Positions 25,619 to 36,163 of a DNA stretch of 64,000 nucleotides are shown here, one piece after another. The DNA is taken from positions 1 to 64,000 of the forward strand of contig JAWKJM010000008.1 of the NCBI GenBank assembly GCA_041393775.1, given 5' to 3'. Numbering within the stretch: position 1 is the first letter of the stretch; every line of letters begins with the position of its first letter. Below the pieces are notes generated by a model. It was not told the origin of the DNA. It saw nothing but the letters and a program-made list of their open reading frames with translations, and ran no database searches. The stretch comes from JADKAV01 sp041393775 (GTDB taxonomy: Bacteria; Actinomycetota; Actinomycetes; S36-B12; UBA10799). The position numbers and the translations under genes are program-made.

Positions 25619-27253
25619 ATGACCGAACTTTCGATCTCGCCGGAGGAGATCCGCGCTGCGATCGAGGCCAACGTCTCCTCGTACAGCCCCGAGAACGCCC
25701 GCGAGGAGGTCGGCCGTGTCGTCGAGACCGGTGACGGCATCGCGCGTGTCGAGGGACTGCACTCGGCGATGACCAACGAACTACTGGAGTTCGAAGGTGG
25801 TCTGCTCGGACTGGCACTGAACCTCGACGTCCGTGAGATCGGTGTGGTGCTGCTCGGTGACGGCAGCGATATCGAAGAGGGTCAGACCGTCCGGCGCACC
25901 GGCCGGGTCCTGTCCGTTCCGGTTGGCGACGGTTTCCTTGGCCGAGTGGTGGACCCGTTGGGCAACCCGATCGACGGTCTCGGCGACATCACGGCCGAGA
26001 CCGACCGTGCGCTGGAACTGCAGGCGCCCACGGTTGTGGAGCGGCAGCCGGTGAAAGAGCCCATGAACACCGGGTTGAAGGCCGTCGACGCCATGACCGC
26101 GATCGGCCGCGGACAGCGCCAGTTGATCATCGGCGACCGTCAGACCGGCAAGACCGCCGTTGCCCTGGACACGATCCTGAACCAGAAGGAGAACTGGGAG
26201 TCGGGCGACCCGACGAAGCAGGTCAAGTGCGTCTACGTCGCCATCGGCCAGAAGGGTTCGACGATTGCGGCGGTCCGCGGTGCCCTTGAGGAGTACGGCG
26301 CGCTGGAGTACACCACGGTCGTGGCCGCACCGGCCTCCGACTCGGCAGGCTTCAAGTACCTCGCCCCTTACACCGGTTCTGCCATCGGCCAGCACTGGAT
26401 GTACAACGGCCAGCACGTGCTGATCGTTTTCGACGACCTTTCGAAGCAGGCGGAGGCATACCGCGCCGTCTCGCTGCTGCTGCGACGTCCGCCGGGTCGC
26501 GAGGCCTACCCCGGCGACGTCTTCTACTTGCACTCCCGCCTGCTCGAGCGCTGCGCGAAGCTCTCCGACGACATGGGCGGCGGATCGATGACCGGGCTGC
26601 CGATCATCGAGACCAAGGCCAACGACGTTTCGGCCTACATCCCCACCAACGTCATCTCGATCACCGACGGGCAGTGCTTCCTGGAGTCCGACCTGTTCAA
26701 CTCCGGCGTCCGCCCGGCTATCAACGTCGGTATCTCGGTGTCCCGGGTCGGTGGTTCCGCCCAGCCCAAAGCCATGAAGAAGGTGGCCGGCTCCCTGCGG
26801 CTCGACCTGGCCCAGTTCCGCGAGCTCGAAGCGTTCGCCGCTTTCGGCTCGGACCTGGACAAGGCCTCGAAGGCCCAGTTGGAACGCGGTTCACGACTCG
26901 TGGAACTGCTCAAGCAGCCGCAGTACGCACCGTTCTCCATGGAGCGGGAAGTGGTGTCGGTATGGGCGGGGACCACCGGCCAGATGGACGACGTGCCGCT
27001 CGAGGACATCAGGCGTTTCGAGACCGAGTTGCTCGACAACATTGAGCACGAACACGGCGGGATCTACGCGACCATCCGCGAGACGGCGGATCTGTCCGAC
27101 GACACGGTGGGGGCGTTGGAGAAAGCGGTCGACAAGTTCAAACGGACGTTCATGACCAGTGAGGGACACCTCCTGGTCAAGGATGTCCCCGTCGACGCGT
27201 TGCCGGAAGAGGACATCCAGATCGCCCAGGTGACCCGTCAGGTGCGCGGCTGA
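25619..27253 (+). CDS. atpA: ATP synthase F1 subunit alpha
   Basis: This 544-residue non-catalytic nucleotide-binding subunit has Walker A GDRQTGKTAVALD and Walker B VLIVFDDLSKQAEAY. PAINVGISVSRVGG matches the ATPase alpha/beta signature. The ATG at 25619 aligns with homologues (MTELSISPEEIRAAIE); an upstream in-frame extension lies partly inside atpH. The C-terminus is somewhat longer than in E. coli, but no distinct regulatory tail can be assigned. Confidence 0.97.
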   Translation: MTELSISPEEIRAAIEANVSSYSPENAREEVGRVVETGDGIARVEGLHSAMTNELLEFEGGLLGLALNLDVREIGVVLLGDGSDIEEGQTVRRTGRVLSVPVGDGFLGRVVDPLGNPIDGLGDITAETDRALELQAPTVVERQPVKEPMNTGLKAVDAMTAIGRGQRQLIIGDRQTGKTAVALDTILNQKENWESGDPTKQVKCVYVAIGQKGSTIAAVRGALEEYGALEYTTVVAAPASDSAGFKYLAPYTGSAIGQHWMYNGQHVLIVFDDLSKQAEAYRAVSLLLRRPPGREAYPGDVFYLHSRLLERCAKLSDDMGGGSMTGLPIIETKANDVSAYIPTNVISITDGQCFLESDLFNSGVRPAINVGISVSRVGGSAQPKAMKKVAGSLRLDLAQFRELEAFAAFGSDLDKASKAQLERGSRLVELLKQPQYAPFSMEREVVSVWAGTTGQMDDVPLEDIRRFETELLDNIEHEHGGIYATIRETADLSDDTVGALEKAVDKFKRTFMTSEGHLLVKDVPVDALPEEDIQIAQVTRQVRG

Positions 27254-27256
27254 ATC

Positions 27257-28201
27257 ATGGGTGCTCAACAACGCATCTTCCGTCGCCGGATCCGCTCGGT
27301 CCAGTCGACCAAGAAGATCACGCGCGCCATGGAACTGATCGCGTCGTCGCGCATCGTCAAGGCGCAGGCCCAGGTCCAGGCGACCGAACCGTACGCCCTG
27401 GAACTCATCCGGGCCGTGGGCCTGGCCGCCTCGCACACCAAGGGCAACCACCCGCTAACGGCCCAGGCCCGGCTGCAGAAGCGGGCGGCAATGCTGCTGG
27501 TGACCGCCGACCGCGGCCTGGCGGGGGCATACTCGGTCAACGCCATCAAGGAGGGCGAGGCACTGATCGAGCTGATGCACGGCGAGCGCAACATGGAAGT
27601 GGTGCCGTTCATCGTGGGCCGCAAGGGTCTGGCCTACTACAACTTCCGCGAGCGCGAGGTCGCCGACAGTTGGACCGGGTTCACCGACAGTCCGACCTAT
27701 GAGGACGCGAAGCCGATCGCGAAAGCACTGCTGGACCGGTTCCTTCTGCGGACCGAGGACGGCGGTGCCGACGAGATCCATATCGTGTTCACCCGCTACT
27801 GGAACCGGGGCCGCCAAGAGGTCCAGGTACTGCGCATGCTGCCGCTGGAGGTCGTCGAGGAGGTCGTCGACACCTCCACCTCGCACATCACCGGTGGTGA
27901 CAACGTCGGTGGCACGCCGGTCTGGCCGCTCTACGACTTCGAGCCCAGCCCCGAAGAGGTCCTGGACGCGTTGTTGCCCAAGTACGTCGAGTACTTGGTT
28001 TACGCGGCACTTCTGCAAGCGTCGGCCTCCGAGCACGCCGCCCGGCAGCGGGCCATGAAGTCGGCTACCGACAACGCCGACGAACTGATGAAGACCCTTA
28101 CCCGCCAAGCCAACCAGGCCCGCCAGGCCGAGATCACCCAGGAAATCAGCGAGATCGTCGGCGGGGCCGACGCGCTGGCCTCCGCTACAGCAGGGAGCTG
28201 A
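27257..28201 (+). CDS. atpG: ATP synthase F1 subunit gamma
   Basis: This 314-residue rotor shaft has an N-terminal helix QQRIFRRRIRSVQSTKKITRAMELIA and the C-terminal helix that ends NQARQAEITQEISEIVGGADAL. Between residues ~205 and 235 lies an extra segment (TSTSHITGGDNVGGTPVW) compared with the shorter enterobacterial protein. It lies 3 bp after atpA and 5 bp before atpD. Confidence 0.96.
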   Translation: MGAQQRIFRRRIRSVQSTKKITRAMELIASSRIVKAQAQVQATEPYALELIRAVGLAASHTKGNHPLTAQARLQKRAAMLLVTADRGLAGAYSVNAIKEGEALIELMHGERNMEVVPFIVGRKGLAYYNFREREVADSWTGFTDSPTYEDAKPIAKALLDRFLLRTEDGGADEIHIVFTRYWNRGRQEVQVLRMLPLEVVEEVVDTSTSHITGGDNVGGTPVWPLYDFEPSPEEVLDALLPKYVEYLVYAALLQASASEHAARQRAMKSATDNADELMKTLTRQANQARQAEITQEISEIVGGADALASATAGS

Positions 28202-28206
28202 AACAG

Positions 28207-29652
<1,446 letters not shown>

Positions 29653-29654
29653 CC

Positions 29655-30032
29655 ATGGCGGTCCTCTCGGTCGCGATGGTCTCGACCTTGCGCAACGTGT
29701 GGGAGGGCGAGGCCAGCCTCGTCGTACTGCGGACCCTCGACGGCGAGACGGGGATCATGCCCGGTCACTCGCCGTTGATGGGGATGCTCGCCGACGGCCC
29801 AGTCCTGATCAGGCCGACCGAAGGCGAGGACCTGCGGGCCTACATCCACGAAGGTTTCGTCACCGTGGACGGTGACCGAGTGATTCTCCTGGCCGAAGCG
29901 GTGGAACTCGCCGCGGAGATCGACCAGCGTACGGCCGAGCAGGAACTGGAACAGGCTCGCGCGCACGGCACCGAGACCGAGGTGCGCAAGGCTGAGGGCC
30001 GCCTGCAGGTCGCCGTCGGTCCGCACCATTAG
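29655..30032 (+). CDS. atpC: ATP synthase F1 subunit epsilon
   Basis: This 125-residue subunit has the N-terminal beta-sandwich (LVVLRTLDGETGIMPGHSPLMGML) and a shortened C-terminal helical part (EQELEQARAHGTETEVRKAEGRL). ATG at 29655 is chosen over an in-frame extension inside atpD. It is the last gene of the atp operon and is followed 25 bp later by element A3. Confidence 0.95.
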   Translation: MAVLSVAMVSTLRNVWEGEASLVVLRTLDGETGIMPGHSPLMGMLADGPVLIRPTEGEDLRAYIHEGFVTVDGDRVILLAEAVELAAEIDQRTAEQELEQARAHGTETEVRKAEGRLQVAVGPHH

Positions 30033-30056
30033 GTCATCTTCGCGCCGCCTCCCTTC

Positions 30057-30169
30057 TGTGACGAAGGTGCGGGCTGCCTGAGCGTTGTGTTACGAAGGTG
30101 CGCGGTTTCGACCCGGCCAACCCCGCACCTTCGTAACAACCCTGCGGTCGGGCCCGCAACTTCCTCACA
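30057..30169. repeat. Family A element, copy A3 (113 bp)
   Basis: Arms: a TGTGACGAAGGTG, b TGTTACGAAGGTG, b' CACCTTCGTAACA, a' CAACTTCCTCACA, at spacings of 18, 25 and 18 bp. The inner pair is perfect with T-A at position 4. The right arm supplies the TGA stop (30165-30167) of the minus-strand DUF559 gene. It lies between atpC and that gene, which converge. Confidence 0.92.
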
Positions 30170-31007
30170 CTGTCCCTTGCCATCCCCGCTGCCGCATCAC
30201 CCGAGCGATCATCTCGATGGTGTCGTGCATGTGGCGGAAGTGCCAGTTGGTGAGCACAAGGCACTCCCACCCGTGCTCCGCGTACGCGTTGCGCGTCTGC
30301 GCGTCCTGATGGCGCTGCCGCTGTGAGTCATGGTGAATCCCGTCGTATTCGATCACCAGCGTGAATTCGGGCCAGACGAGATCGCCGCAGCCGAGCCAGA
30401 TGCCCTCCTCGATGATGTCCATGTTGATCCGAGGCGCTGGCAGCCCGCTCGAGTGCAGTTGCACGCGCAACAGCGACTCCCGCACCGAGCGGCTGTCCGG
30501 ATCCGCGAGCATGAGCGCCTCCCGCAGGGTCGCAACCCCGCGGGTTCCTGGAGCGATCTGCAGATCGCCCACGCTCACAAGTCCACGACGCAGCATGACA
30601 TCGGTGACCGCCACGAGATCGGGCATGGTGAGTACGGCTCCTAGATCCAACCAAGTGCGCGCATGGTCCGTTACAGCGAAGCCACCGGCCCGCAGGGTGC
30701 ACCCGGTCAGGTCTCGCTGGTGCCAGGCAACCGCCTTGCGACGCCCGCGGTTGACGGCTCTCGGCACTGTCACGTGAAGCGGTCGTCCGTCGGGCCACGG
30801 GGTCGGCAGCCCCAGCAGTTGCGCCGCAGTGGTGTGGGAGAACGCCGCACCCGGTGGCAGGGTAAGGGCCACCGCCGCGACATCGTCGAGCCAGGTGGCG
30901 GCCTGCGCGGCGGTCCGCACGCCACGGGTCGGGGTGCGCAGGCTGGCACGGCGCGTCTGGGAGTAGGTGAGTTCAGGGGTTCCGTTCTTGGTGACGAGGA
31001 AGGGCAC
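30165..31007 (-). CDS. AbiEi-like/DUF559 endonuclease-fold protein
   Basis: This ~280-residue protein has the common actinobacterial layout. An N-terminal winged-helix-like region resembles AbiEi antitoxin domains (SQTRRASLRTPTRGVR). A middle region carries FSHTTAAQLLGLPTP and LHVTVPRAVNRGRRK. The C-terminal DUF559 restriction-endonuclease-like domain contains WPEFTLVIEYDGIHHDS and WECLVLTNWHFRH. The start GTG 31007 gives PFLVTKNGTPELTYSQTRR as N-terminus and has CAGGCT 6 nt upstream; a longer ORF to 31052 exists. No toxin-like partner adjoins it. It is flanked by family A elements on both sides, and its stop codon lies in A3. The gene is absent from the usual atpC-cobO-murA order, so it is probably an insertion. 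Confidence 0.75.
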   Translation of the reverse strand: MPFLVTKNGTPELTYSQTRRASLRTPTRGVRTAAQAATWLDDVAAVALTLPPGAAFSHTTAAQLLGLPTPWPDGRPLHVTVPRAVNRGRRKAVAWHQRDLTGCTLRAGGFAVTDHARTWLDLGAVLTMPDLVAVTDVMLRRGLVSVGDLQIAPGTRGVATLREALMLADPDSRSVRESLLRVQLHSSGLPAPRINMDIIEEGIWLGCGDLVWPEFTLVIEYDGIHHDSQRQRHQDAQTRNAYAEHGWECLVLTNWHFRHMHDTIEMIARVMRQRGWQGTV

Positions 31008-31139
31008 GCAACAAGCCTGGGGCCCCGGCGGGCCGGAGAACAGTGGCGTCACCGCATCTGTGGACGGTCCGGTGCCGGCATCGGACTTGTGGACCGCTGG
31101 TGCGGGAGCGAAGGGCTGTGTGCGGCATCAGCAGACCCT

Positions 31140-31252
31140 TGTCACGAAGTTGAGGTACCCGGGGCAGGGTTGTGACGAAGGTGCGGGGTCTGCGTCTGCC
31201 GGACCCAGCACCTTCGTAACAACCCCGCGGCTGGGCCCCCAACTTCGTCACA
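31140..31252. repeat. Family A element, copy A4 (113 bp)
   Basis: Arms: a TGTCACGAAGTTG, b TGTGACGAAGGTG, b' CACCTTCGTAACA, a' CAACTTCGTCACA, with spacers of 18, 25 and 18 bp. There is one mismatch in each pair (position 4). It lies between the DUF559 gene and the end of the cobalamin adenosyltransferase gene. Confidence 0.9.
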
Positions 31253-31271
31253 GTCGCCGGGCCGCGGCCTG

Positions 31272-31835
31272 TTACCGCTGCCCGCCCGGCACCCAGAGCA
31301 CGTCTCCACCCGGATTGGCAACCCGGCTCAGGATGAACAAGAGGTCCGAGAGCCGGTTGAGGTAGTGGGTCGTCAACGGGTTCATCGTGTCCCCATGCTC
31401 GCCCCATGCGGCCCATGCGGCCCGTTCCGCCCGCCGGGTGACCGTGCGGGCCACGTTGAGCAGGGCCGAGGCCTTCGTGCCGCCCGGCAGGATGAACGAC
31501 CGCAGATTCTCGAGATCCGCGTTGAACTCGTCGCATTCGGCTTCCAGCCGGTCGATGTAGTCCTGCGTCACGCGCAGCGCCGGGCCCTCGCCGCCGACCG
31601 GGGTGGACAGGTCTGCACCGAGGTCGAACAGTTCGTTCTGGATGCGGCTCAATACCGCCCCGATCGGCTCCGGTGGCTCGCCCAATGCAAGAACCACGCC
31701 GATGGCACAGTTCGCCTCGTCAACATCGGCATATGCCTGCAGCCGCAGGTCGGTCTTCGTCGTGCGGCTGAAATCGCCCAATGAGGTGGACCCGTCGTCG
31801 CCGGTGCGGGTGTAGATACGCGTCAGGTTCACCAT
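31272..31835 (-). CDS. PduO-type cob(I)alamin adenosyltransferase
   Basis: This 187-residue four-helix-bundle enzyme makes adenosylcobalamin. It has the ATP-binding N-terminus YTRTGDDGSTSLGDFSR, the helix DVDEANCAIG, and LRSFILPGGTKASALLNVARTVTRRAERA. ATG at 31835 has TAGGGT 7 nt upstream and is preferred to a longer ORF (31856). Its product is the cofactor of ethylmalonyl- and methylmalonyl-CoA mutases, matching meaB, epimerase and ccr further on. The place near murA is conserved in actinobacteria. Confidence 0.93.
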   Translation of the reverse strand: MVNLTRIYTRTGDDGSTSLGDFSRTTKTDLRLQAYADVDEANCAIGVVLALGEPPEPIGAVLSRIQNELFDLGADLSTPVGGEGPALRVTQDYIDRLEAECDEFNADLENLRSFILPGGTKASALLNVARTVTRRAERAAWAAWGEHGDTMNPLTTHYLNRLSDLLFILSRVANPGGDVLWVPGGQR

Positions 31836-31855
31836 GGTTCCGACCCTAGGGCACA

Positions 31856-33898
31856 ATGGCGGGCATGGTGGAGATCCCCGAAATCAGTTTCACGTCGAGG
31901 GTGGCGACCATGGCCTCGATGGCCAGCATTGGGATGTCCTACCAGCCGGGCCTGCTGCCGCGCAGCGTGGGCGATCAAGCGATACTGACCGGTCTGACCA
32001 GTGCCATCAACTACGGTCTGGTGGCGGTCACCGGATCTGCAGTGGAAGGGCTGGCGGCCGCGGTGGTCGGCCATGAACGGATGCAGCGCCCCGGCGTTGC
32101 AGCCGTTGCGGAAGGGGTCGCGAATGCCGGCGCGGCCGGAGCGGGACTGGTGGTCTGGCGGTTGCTGCCGCGCCGCGAGGCCGAACCGGTGAAGCGGGCT
32201 ACTCTGCGCAGCGCCGGGTGGGTCACCGCCGTCACAGGTGTCACGGGTCTGCTCGCCTCCGGAGTCCTCGGTGCCGCAGAGGTATTGCAGGCGCGCCGGG
32301 GCTGGAGCTACCGCCGGATCGTCGGCCCTGGCACCTTCGCTCTGGCCACGGCGGCCGCCGTGGGGCTCACGGCCCGCAACCGACGCGATTCCAGGCGCGA
32401 TGTACTGCCCCCGCCCGTCGATCCGTTCCCCTTGTCGAGCCAGGCGCACGCCTATGAACAGCGGCAGTCGGCGAAGTACGAGAAGGCCCCGTCACTTGCG
32501 CGTTCTCTGGTGTTCGGGATCGGGGTGAGCGCGGGTCTGCAGGGGGCAGCCTTCGTCGAGTCCTTGGCCGCCGACGGGATCGCTCACGTCATCAAACGGG
32601 GTGCCCCCTCGATGGCTCCGTTCGCGAACTGGGCCGGGCATTCCGTGAGCCTCGGGGTGGTCGGCGCCGGTCTGGTCGCGGGGCTGGAGTACGTCAACCG
32701 GCAGGCCGATGCCGGTGGCGCGGCGATCGAGGCCGCCTACCACAAGCAGCCTACGATGCTGACGGTCTCCGGTGGACCGGGCTCCCAGATCCCGTTCGAC
32801 ACGTTGAGCCGGGAGGGGCGGCGGGTCGTCAACATGGCCTTGCCCGCCGCTGAGATCGCTGAGGTCACCGGCGAGCCCGCGATGGACCCGATCCGCGCCT
32901 TCGCCGGGATCGCCTCCGCCGAACTGGTCGATGAGCGGGTGGACATCCTGATGCGTGAGCTCGAGGACATGGGCGCCTTCGAGCGCAAGATTCTGTGCTT
33001 CTGCTCACCGACCGGCACCGGGTATCTCAACTACGTGATGATGGAAACCCTCGAGTACCTCACCGGTGGCGACTGCGCCACGTTCGCATTGCAGTACTCA
33101 CTGCGCCCGTCGTTCATCTCGCTGGACCGGGTGGCGATGGGTCGTGAGCAGAATCGCGCGATGCTGCACGCGCTCACGTGGCGGCTTCGGGCCATGCCCG
33201 AGGCCAAGCGGCCGAGGCTGTACCTGTTCGGCGAGTCCCTGGGTGCGCACACGATGCAGGACGCGTTCCTGCACGAGGGAACGAAGGGGTTCATCCGGGC
33301 CGGCGTCGATCGGGCATTGTTCATCGGGACCCCCGCCGCCAGTGGCTGGGCTCGCAGGTGGCGGGAGAATCCCGACAAGTCCGATCCGGACGGCCGTGTC
33401 GTGGAGGTGGCCGGCTTCGAGGAATTCCAGGCCCTTCCGCACGCGGCGCGGGATGCGGCCCGGATCTTCCTGGTCAGCCATCATGAGGACCCGATCGTGA
33501 AGTTCGAACCGGAACTGGCCGTCGAACGCCCGGCGTGGCTACAGGAGCCCCGCGAAACCGGGGTCCCGCGTGGGATGCGGTGGCGTCCGGTCGGAACCTT
33601 CCTCAACGTGGGCGTCGACCTGAAGAACAGCACGGACGTCGTCCCCGGGGTGTTCGTGGCACGCGGTCACGACTATCGCGCGGATCTGGCCCGGTTCACA
33701 TCACTGGCGTTCGACCTGCCCACGGATCCGAACACCATGCTCAATATCGAGCGTGCGCTGCGTGCCCGCGAACTCGAATGGGCGACGGACCGGGTGCAGG
33801 CCGAGCAGCTCCAGCGTGCGACGGAGGCGCTGCAGCGCCAGTTGAATCAGTGGGGGATAGCAGACATCTCGGGATCCATGACGGCTCCTACCGCCTAG
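31856..33898 (+). CDS. Large alpha/beta-hydrolase membrane protein (PF10081-like)
   Basis: This 680-residue protein has an N-terminal part with four or five hydrophobic helices (about residues 40-60, 75-100, 115-135, 160-175 and 235-260). A C-terminal alpha/beta-hydrolase domain follows, with nucleophile elbow LFGESLGAH (Ser near residue 460) and late SHHEDPIVKF as likely acid region. This architecture matches actinobacterial alpha/beta-hydrolase family proteins of unknown substrate. ATG 31856 or 31865 could be the start. It is divergent from the adenosyltransferase gene with only 20 bp between the starts, so the promoters overlap. Confidence 0.82.
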   Translation: MAGMVEIPEISFTSRVATMASMASIGMSYQPGLLPRSVGDQAILTGLTSAINYGLVAVTGSAVEGLAAAVVGHERMQRPGVAAVAEGVANAGAAGAGLVVWRLLPRREAEPVKRATLRSAGWVTAVTGVTGLLASGVLGAAEVLQARRGWSYRRIVGPGTFALATAAAVGLTARNRRDSRRDVLPPPVDPFPLSSQAHAYEQRQSAKYEKAPSLARSLVFGIGVSAGLQGAAFVESLAADGIAHVIKRGAPSMAPFANWAGHSVSLGVVGAGLVAGLEYVNRQADAGGAAIEAAYHKQPTMLTVSGGPGSQIPFDTLSREGRRVVNMALPAAEIAEVTGEPAMDPIRAFAGIASAELVDERVDILMRELEDMGAFERKILCFCSPTGTGYLNYVMMETLEYLTGGDCATFALQYSLRPSFISLDRVAMGREQNRAMLHALTWRLRAMPEAKRPRLYLFGESLGAHTMQDAFLHEGTKGFIRAGVDRALFIGTPAASGWARRWRENPDKSDPDGRVVEVAGFEEFQALPHAARDAARIFLVSHHEDPIVKFEPELAVERPAWLQEPRETGVPRGMRWRPVGTFLNVGVDLKNSTDVVPGVFVARGHDYRADLARFTSLAFDLPTDPNTMLNIERALRARELEWATDRVQAEQLQRATEALQRQLNQWGIADISGSMTAPTA

Positions 33899-33902
33899 TC
33901 CG

Positions 33903-34604
33903 GTGACCCTCGACACCGGAGTACTCGCGCTGTTGATCATCGTCAACATCCTGAATCACTCCCCCTACATCGCCCAGCGCTGGTACGTCCCCACGGGGAT
34001 CGTGGGCAGCATCCTGATCGTGTGGATCGGCTATCGCGCGGGCGTGAGCCTGACCGACATCGGGCTCGGGCCGGGAAGCTGGGTCACCGGTCTGATCTGG
34101 TCGGCCGGCTGCATCGCCTTGGTCACGGCGGTCTATGTGATCGGTGGGTCCATGACGTTCACCCGCCGCTTCCTGGCCGACGACCGGGCTGTACTCGGCC
34201 CTCGGACGCTGGCCTACAAGACGTTGGTCAATGTCCCGCTGGGCACCGTCTTGTTCGAGGAGCTGGCGTTTCGAGGGGTCGGACTCGCTTTGCTGGACCA
34301 ATGGCTGGGGATCTGGCAGGCGGTGCTGGTCTCCAGCGTGCTGTTCGGCTTCTGGCACATCCTGCCCAGTCTGGTGATGCACGATGCGAACGCTGCGGTG
34401 GGCGACCTGCTCGGCGGCGGCATTTGGGGAAGGATCCAGTCGGTGCTGTTCACGGTCGCAGGGACCGCGGTGGCCGGGCTGGTGTTCGCGGGCCTGCGCA
34501 TCTACTCGGGATCACTGTTGACGCCGATGGCACTGCACTGGGCGATCAACGGACTGGGGTTCATCGCCGCGAGTTGGGTACACCGGCGGGCCGGCCGCAT
34601 GTAG
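33903..34604 (+). CDS. CPBP-family intramembrane glutamic protease
   Basis: This 233-residue membrane protein has about seven hydrophobic segments. The CPBP/Abi motifs are present: FEELAFRGVGL (catalytic EE..R, about residue 119) and FGFWHILPS (motif 2 His). A third motif occurs near the end as PMALHWAINGLGF. Family members cleave prenylated or signal-like substrates; here the substrate is unknown. The GTG start lies 4 bp after the hydrolase gene. Confidence 0.88.
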   Translation: MTLDTGVLALLIIVNILNHSPYIAQRWYVPTGIVGSILIVWIGYRAGVSLTDIGLGPGSWVTGLIWSAGCIALVTAVYVIGGSMTFTRRFLADDRAVLGPRTLAYKTLVNVPLGTVLFEELAFRGVGLALLDQWLGIWQAVLVSSVLFGFWHILPSLVMHDANAAVGDLLGGGIWGRIQSVLFTVAGTAVAGLVFAGLRIYSGSLLTPMALHWAINGLGFIAASWVHRRAGRM

Positions 34605-34615
34605 GTCCGCGGCCG

Positions 34616-34628
34616 CACTTTCGTCACA
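34616..34628 (+). repeat. Solitary family A half-arm
   Basis: CACTTTCGTCACA is a one-mismatch copy of the b'/a' arm and stands 33 bp before the first arm of A5. It is the only fifth arm seen near any copy and may be a remnant of a second element. Confidence 0.7.
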
Positions 34629-34648
34629 ATGATGCTGCGAGGGCCTTG

Positions 34649-34761
34649 TGTGACGAAGTTGTGGGGGTCGATCGGGGTTTGTGAGGAAGGTGCGCGGTCG
34701 GGTCCGGCCGGACCCCGCACCTTCGTAACAACCGGGGGAGCGTGTCCGCACCTTCGTCACA
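34649..34761. repeat. Family A element, copy A5 (113 bp)
   Basis: Arms: a TGTGACGAAGTTG, b TGTGAGGAAGGTG, b' CACCTTCGTAACA, a' CACCTTCGTCACA, with spacers of 18, 25 and 18 bp. The inner loop is partly palindromic (GGTCCGGCCGGACC). It lies between the CPBP protease gene and murA; nothing else is seen in that 302-bp gap except the murA -10 box. Confidence 0.92.
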
Positions 34762-34906
34762 ATGGGGGCGTGTCGTGGCCGTCGACCTCGAGCGGGGCGG
34801 CGTGCCGACGGCCGTGGGGCGCGCGGGGCAATGATCGGAAAGTCCGGAAGGCGCAAACCGGGGCGTTTGTACCGTGGCGGGGCGCGGCGCGACGTATTCT
34901 GGACCG

Positions 34907-36163
34907 GTGACATTCGAGGTGGTCGGCGGGAATCGGTTGTCCGGAACCGTGAGGGTACCAGGGGCCAAGAACAGCATCCTCAAGTTGATGGCGGCCGCGC
35001 TTCTCGCCCAGGGGGAGACGACACTCACCGAGGTCCCGGACATCCTCGACGTGACGATCATGGCCGAATTGCTGCGTCGGCTCGGCTGCGATGTCCAGCA
35101 CGACCCGGCGGCAGGCACTGTGCGGATCGACTCACCGGCCACCCCCGGCCACCAGGCCGACTACGACCTCGTCCGCAAGATGCGGGCGTCGATCTGTGTG
35201 CTCGGCCCGCTGGTGGCACGAGTGGGAGAGGCCGATGTCGCCCTGCCCGGGGGCGACGCGATCGGATCACGTGGACTCGACATGCACGTGAACGGTCTGA
35301 CCCGGCTCGGAGCAGAGGTTTCCAGCGAGCATGGCTTCCTCATGGCCAAAGCCGCCCAGTTGCACGGGGCATCGATCTGGCTGGACTTCCCGAGTGTCGG
35401 GGCCACCGAGAACCTGTTGATGGCCGCGGTCCTGGCGAAAGGGACCACGGTGATCGACAACGCCGCACGCGAACCGGAAATCGTCGACATCTGCAACATG
35501 CTCGTCGAGATGGGTGCACAGATCGACGGCATCGGGTCCTCCACTTTGGAGATCGAGGGCGTCGAGTCACTGCGTCCGGTCATACACCGCACCGTCCCGG
35601 ACCGGATAGTCGCCGGCACCTGGGCGATCGCCGCTGTCATGACCCAAGGCGACATCACCATCGACCAGGGCAACTCGAAACATCTGGAGATCGCCCTGGA
35701 CAAGATGGTTTCGGCCGGCGCCATGGTGGAACTGCTGCCGGAGGGGTTCCGGGTCAGCATGGACCGACGGCCCAAGGCGGTCGACATCGTCACGTTGCCG
35801 TACCCCGGCTTCGCAACGGACCTGCAGCCGCAGTTCATCGCCCTCAACGCCATCGCCGAAGGGGCCGCGATGGTGACCGAGAACCTCTTTGAGGCCAGGT
35901 TCCGCTTCGTCCACGAGTTGAGCCGGCTCGGTGCGGATGTCCACACCGACGGTCATCACGCACTGGTCCGGGGGCGATCACACCTCTCCGGTGCCCCCGT
36001 GGAGGCCACTGACGTGCGCGCCGGGGCCGGGTTGGTTCTCGCCGGACTGGTCGCGCAGGGAACAACCACGGTGCACGAGGTGCACCACATCGACCGTGGC
36101 TACGCGGGTTTCGTCGAGTCGCTGCAGGACCTCGGCGCGGACATCAAACGTCTCCCCGACTGA
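34907..36163 (+). CDS. murA: UDP-N-acetylglucosamine 1-carboxyvinyltransferase
   Basis: This 418-residue enzyme commits UDP-GlcNAc to peptidoglycan synthesis by adding enolpyruvate. It begins FEVVGGNRLSGTVRVPGAKNSILKLMAAALLA. The active-site loop equivalent contains the segment VRKMRASICVLGPLVARVGEADVALPGGDAIG; the E. coli-type loop cysteine aligns with this region, but its identity should be confirmed by alignment. TATTCT (34895-34900) lies 6 nt before the GTG, a clear leaderless arrangement. The 3' end overlaps the convergent small membrane gene by 20 bp. Confidence 0.95.
   Translation: MTFEVVGGNRLSGTVRVPGAKNSILKLMAAALLAQGETTLTEVPDILDVTIMAELLRRLGCDVQHDPAAGTVRIDSPATPGHQADYDLVRKMRASICVLGPLVARVGEADVALPGGDAIGSRGLDMHVNGLTRLGAEVSSEHGFLMAKAAQLHGASIWLDFPSVGATENLLMAAVLAKGTTVIDNAAREPEIVDICNMLVEMGAQIDGIGSSTLEIEGVESLRPVIHRTVPDRIVAGTWAIAAVMTQGDITIDQGNSKHLEIALDKMVSAGAMVELLPEGFRVSMDRRPKAVDIVTLPYPGFATDLQPQFIALNAIAEGAAMVTENLFEARFRFVHELSRLGADVHTDGHHALVRGRSHLSGAPVEATDVRAGAGLVLAGLVAQGTTTVHEVHHIDRGYAGFVESLQDLGADIKRLPD

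Noticed and set aside
30057..30169. Family A elements as classic intrinsic terminators
   Set aside because: The stems have no following T-tract and are built of two nested pairs with long fixed spacers. A 3'-end role remains possible but not as a standard terminator.
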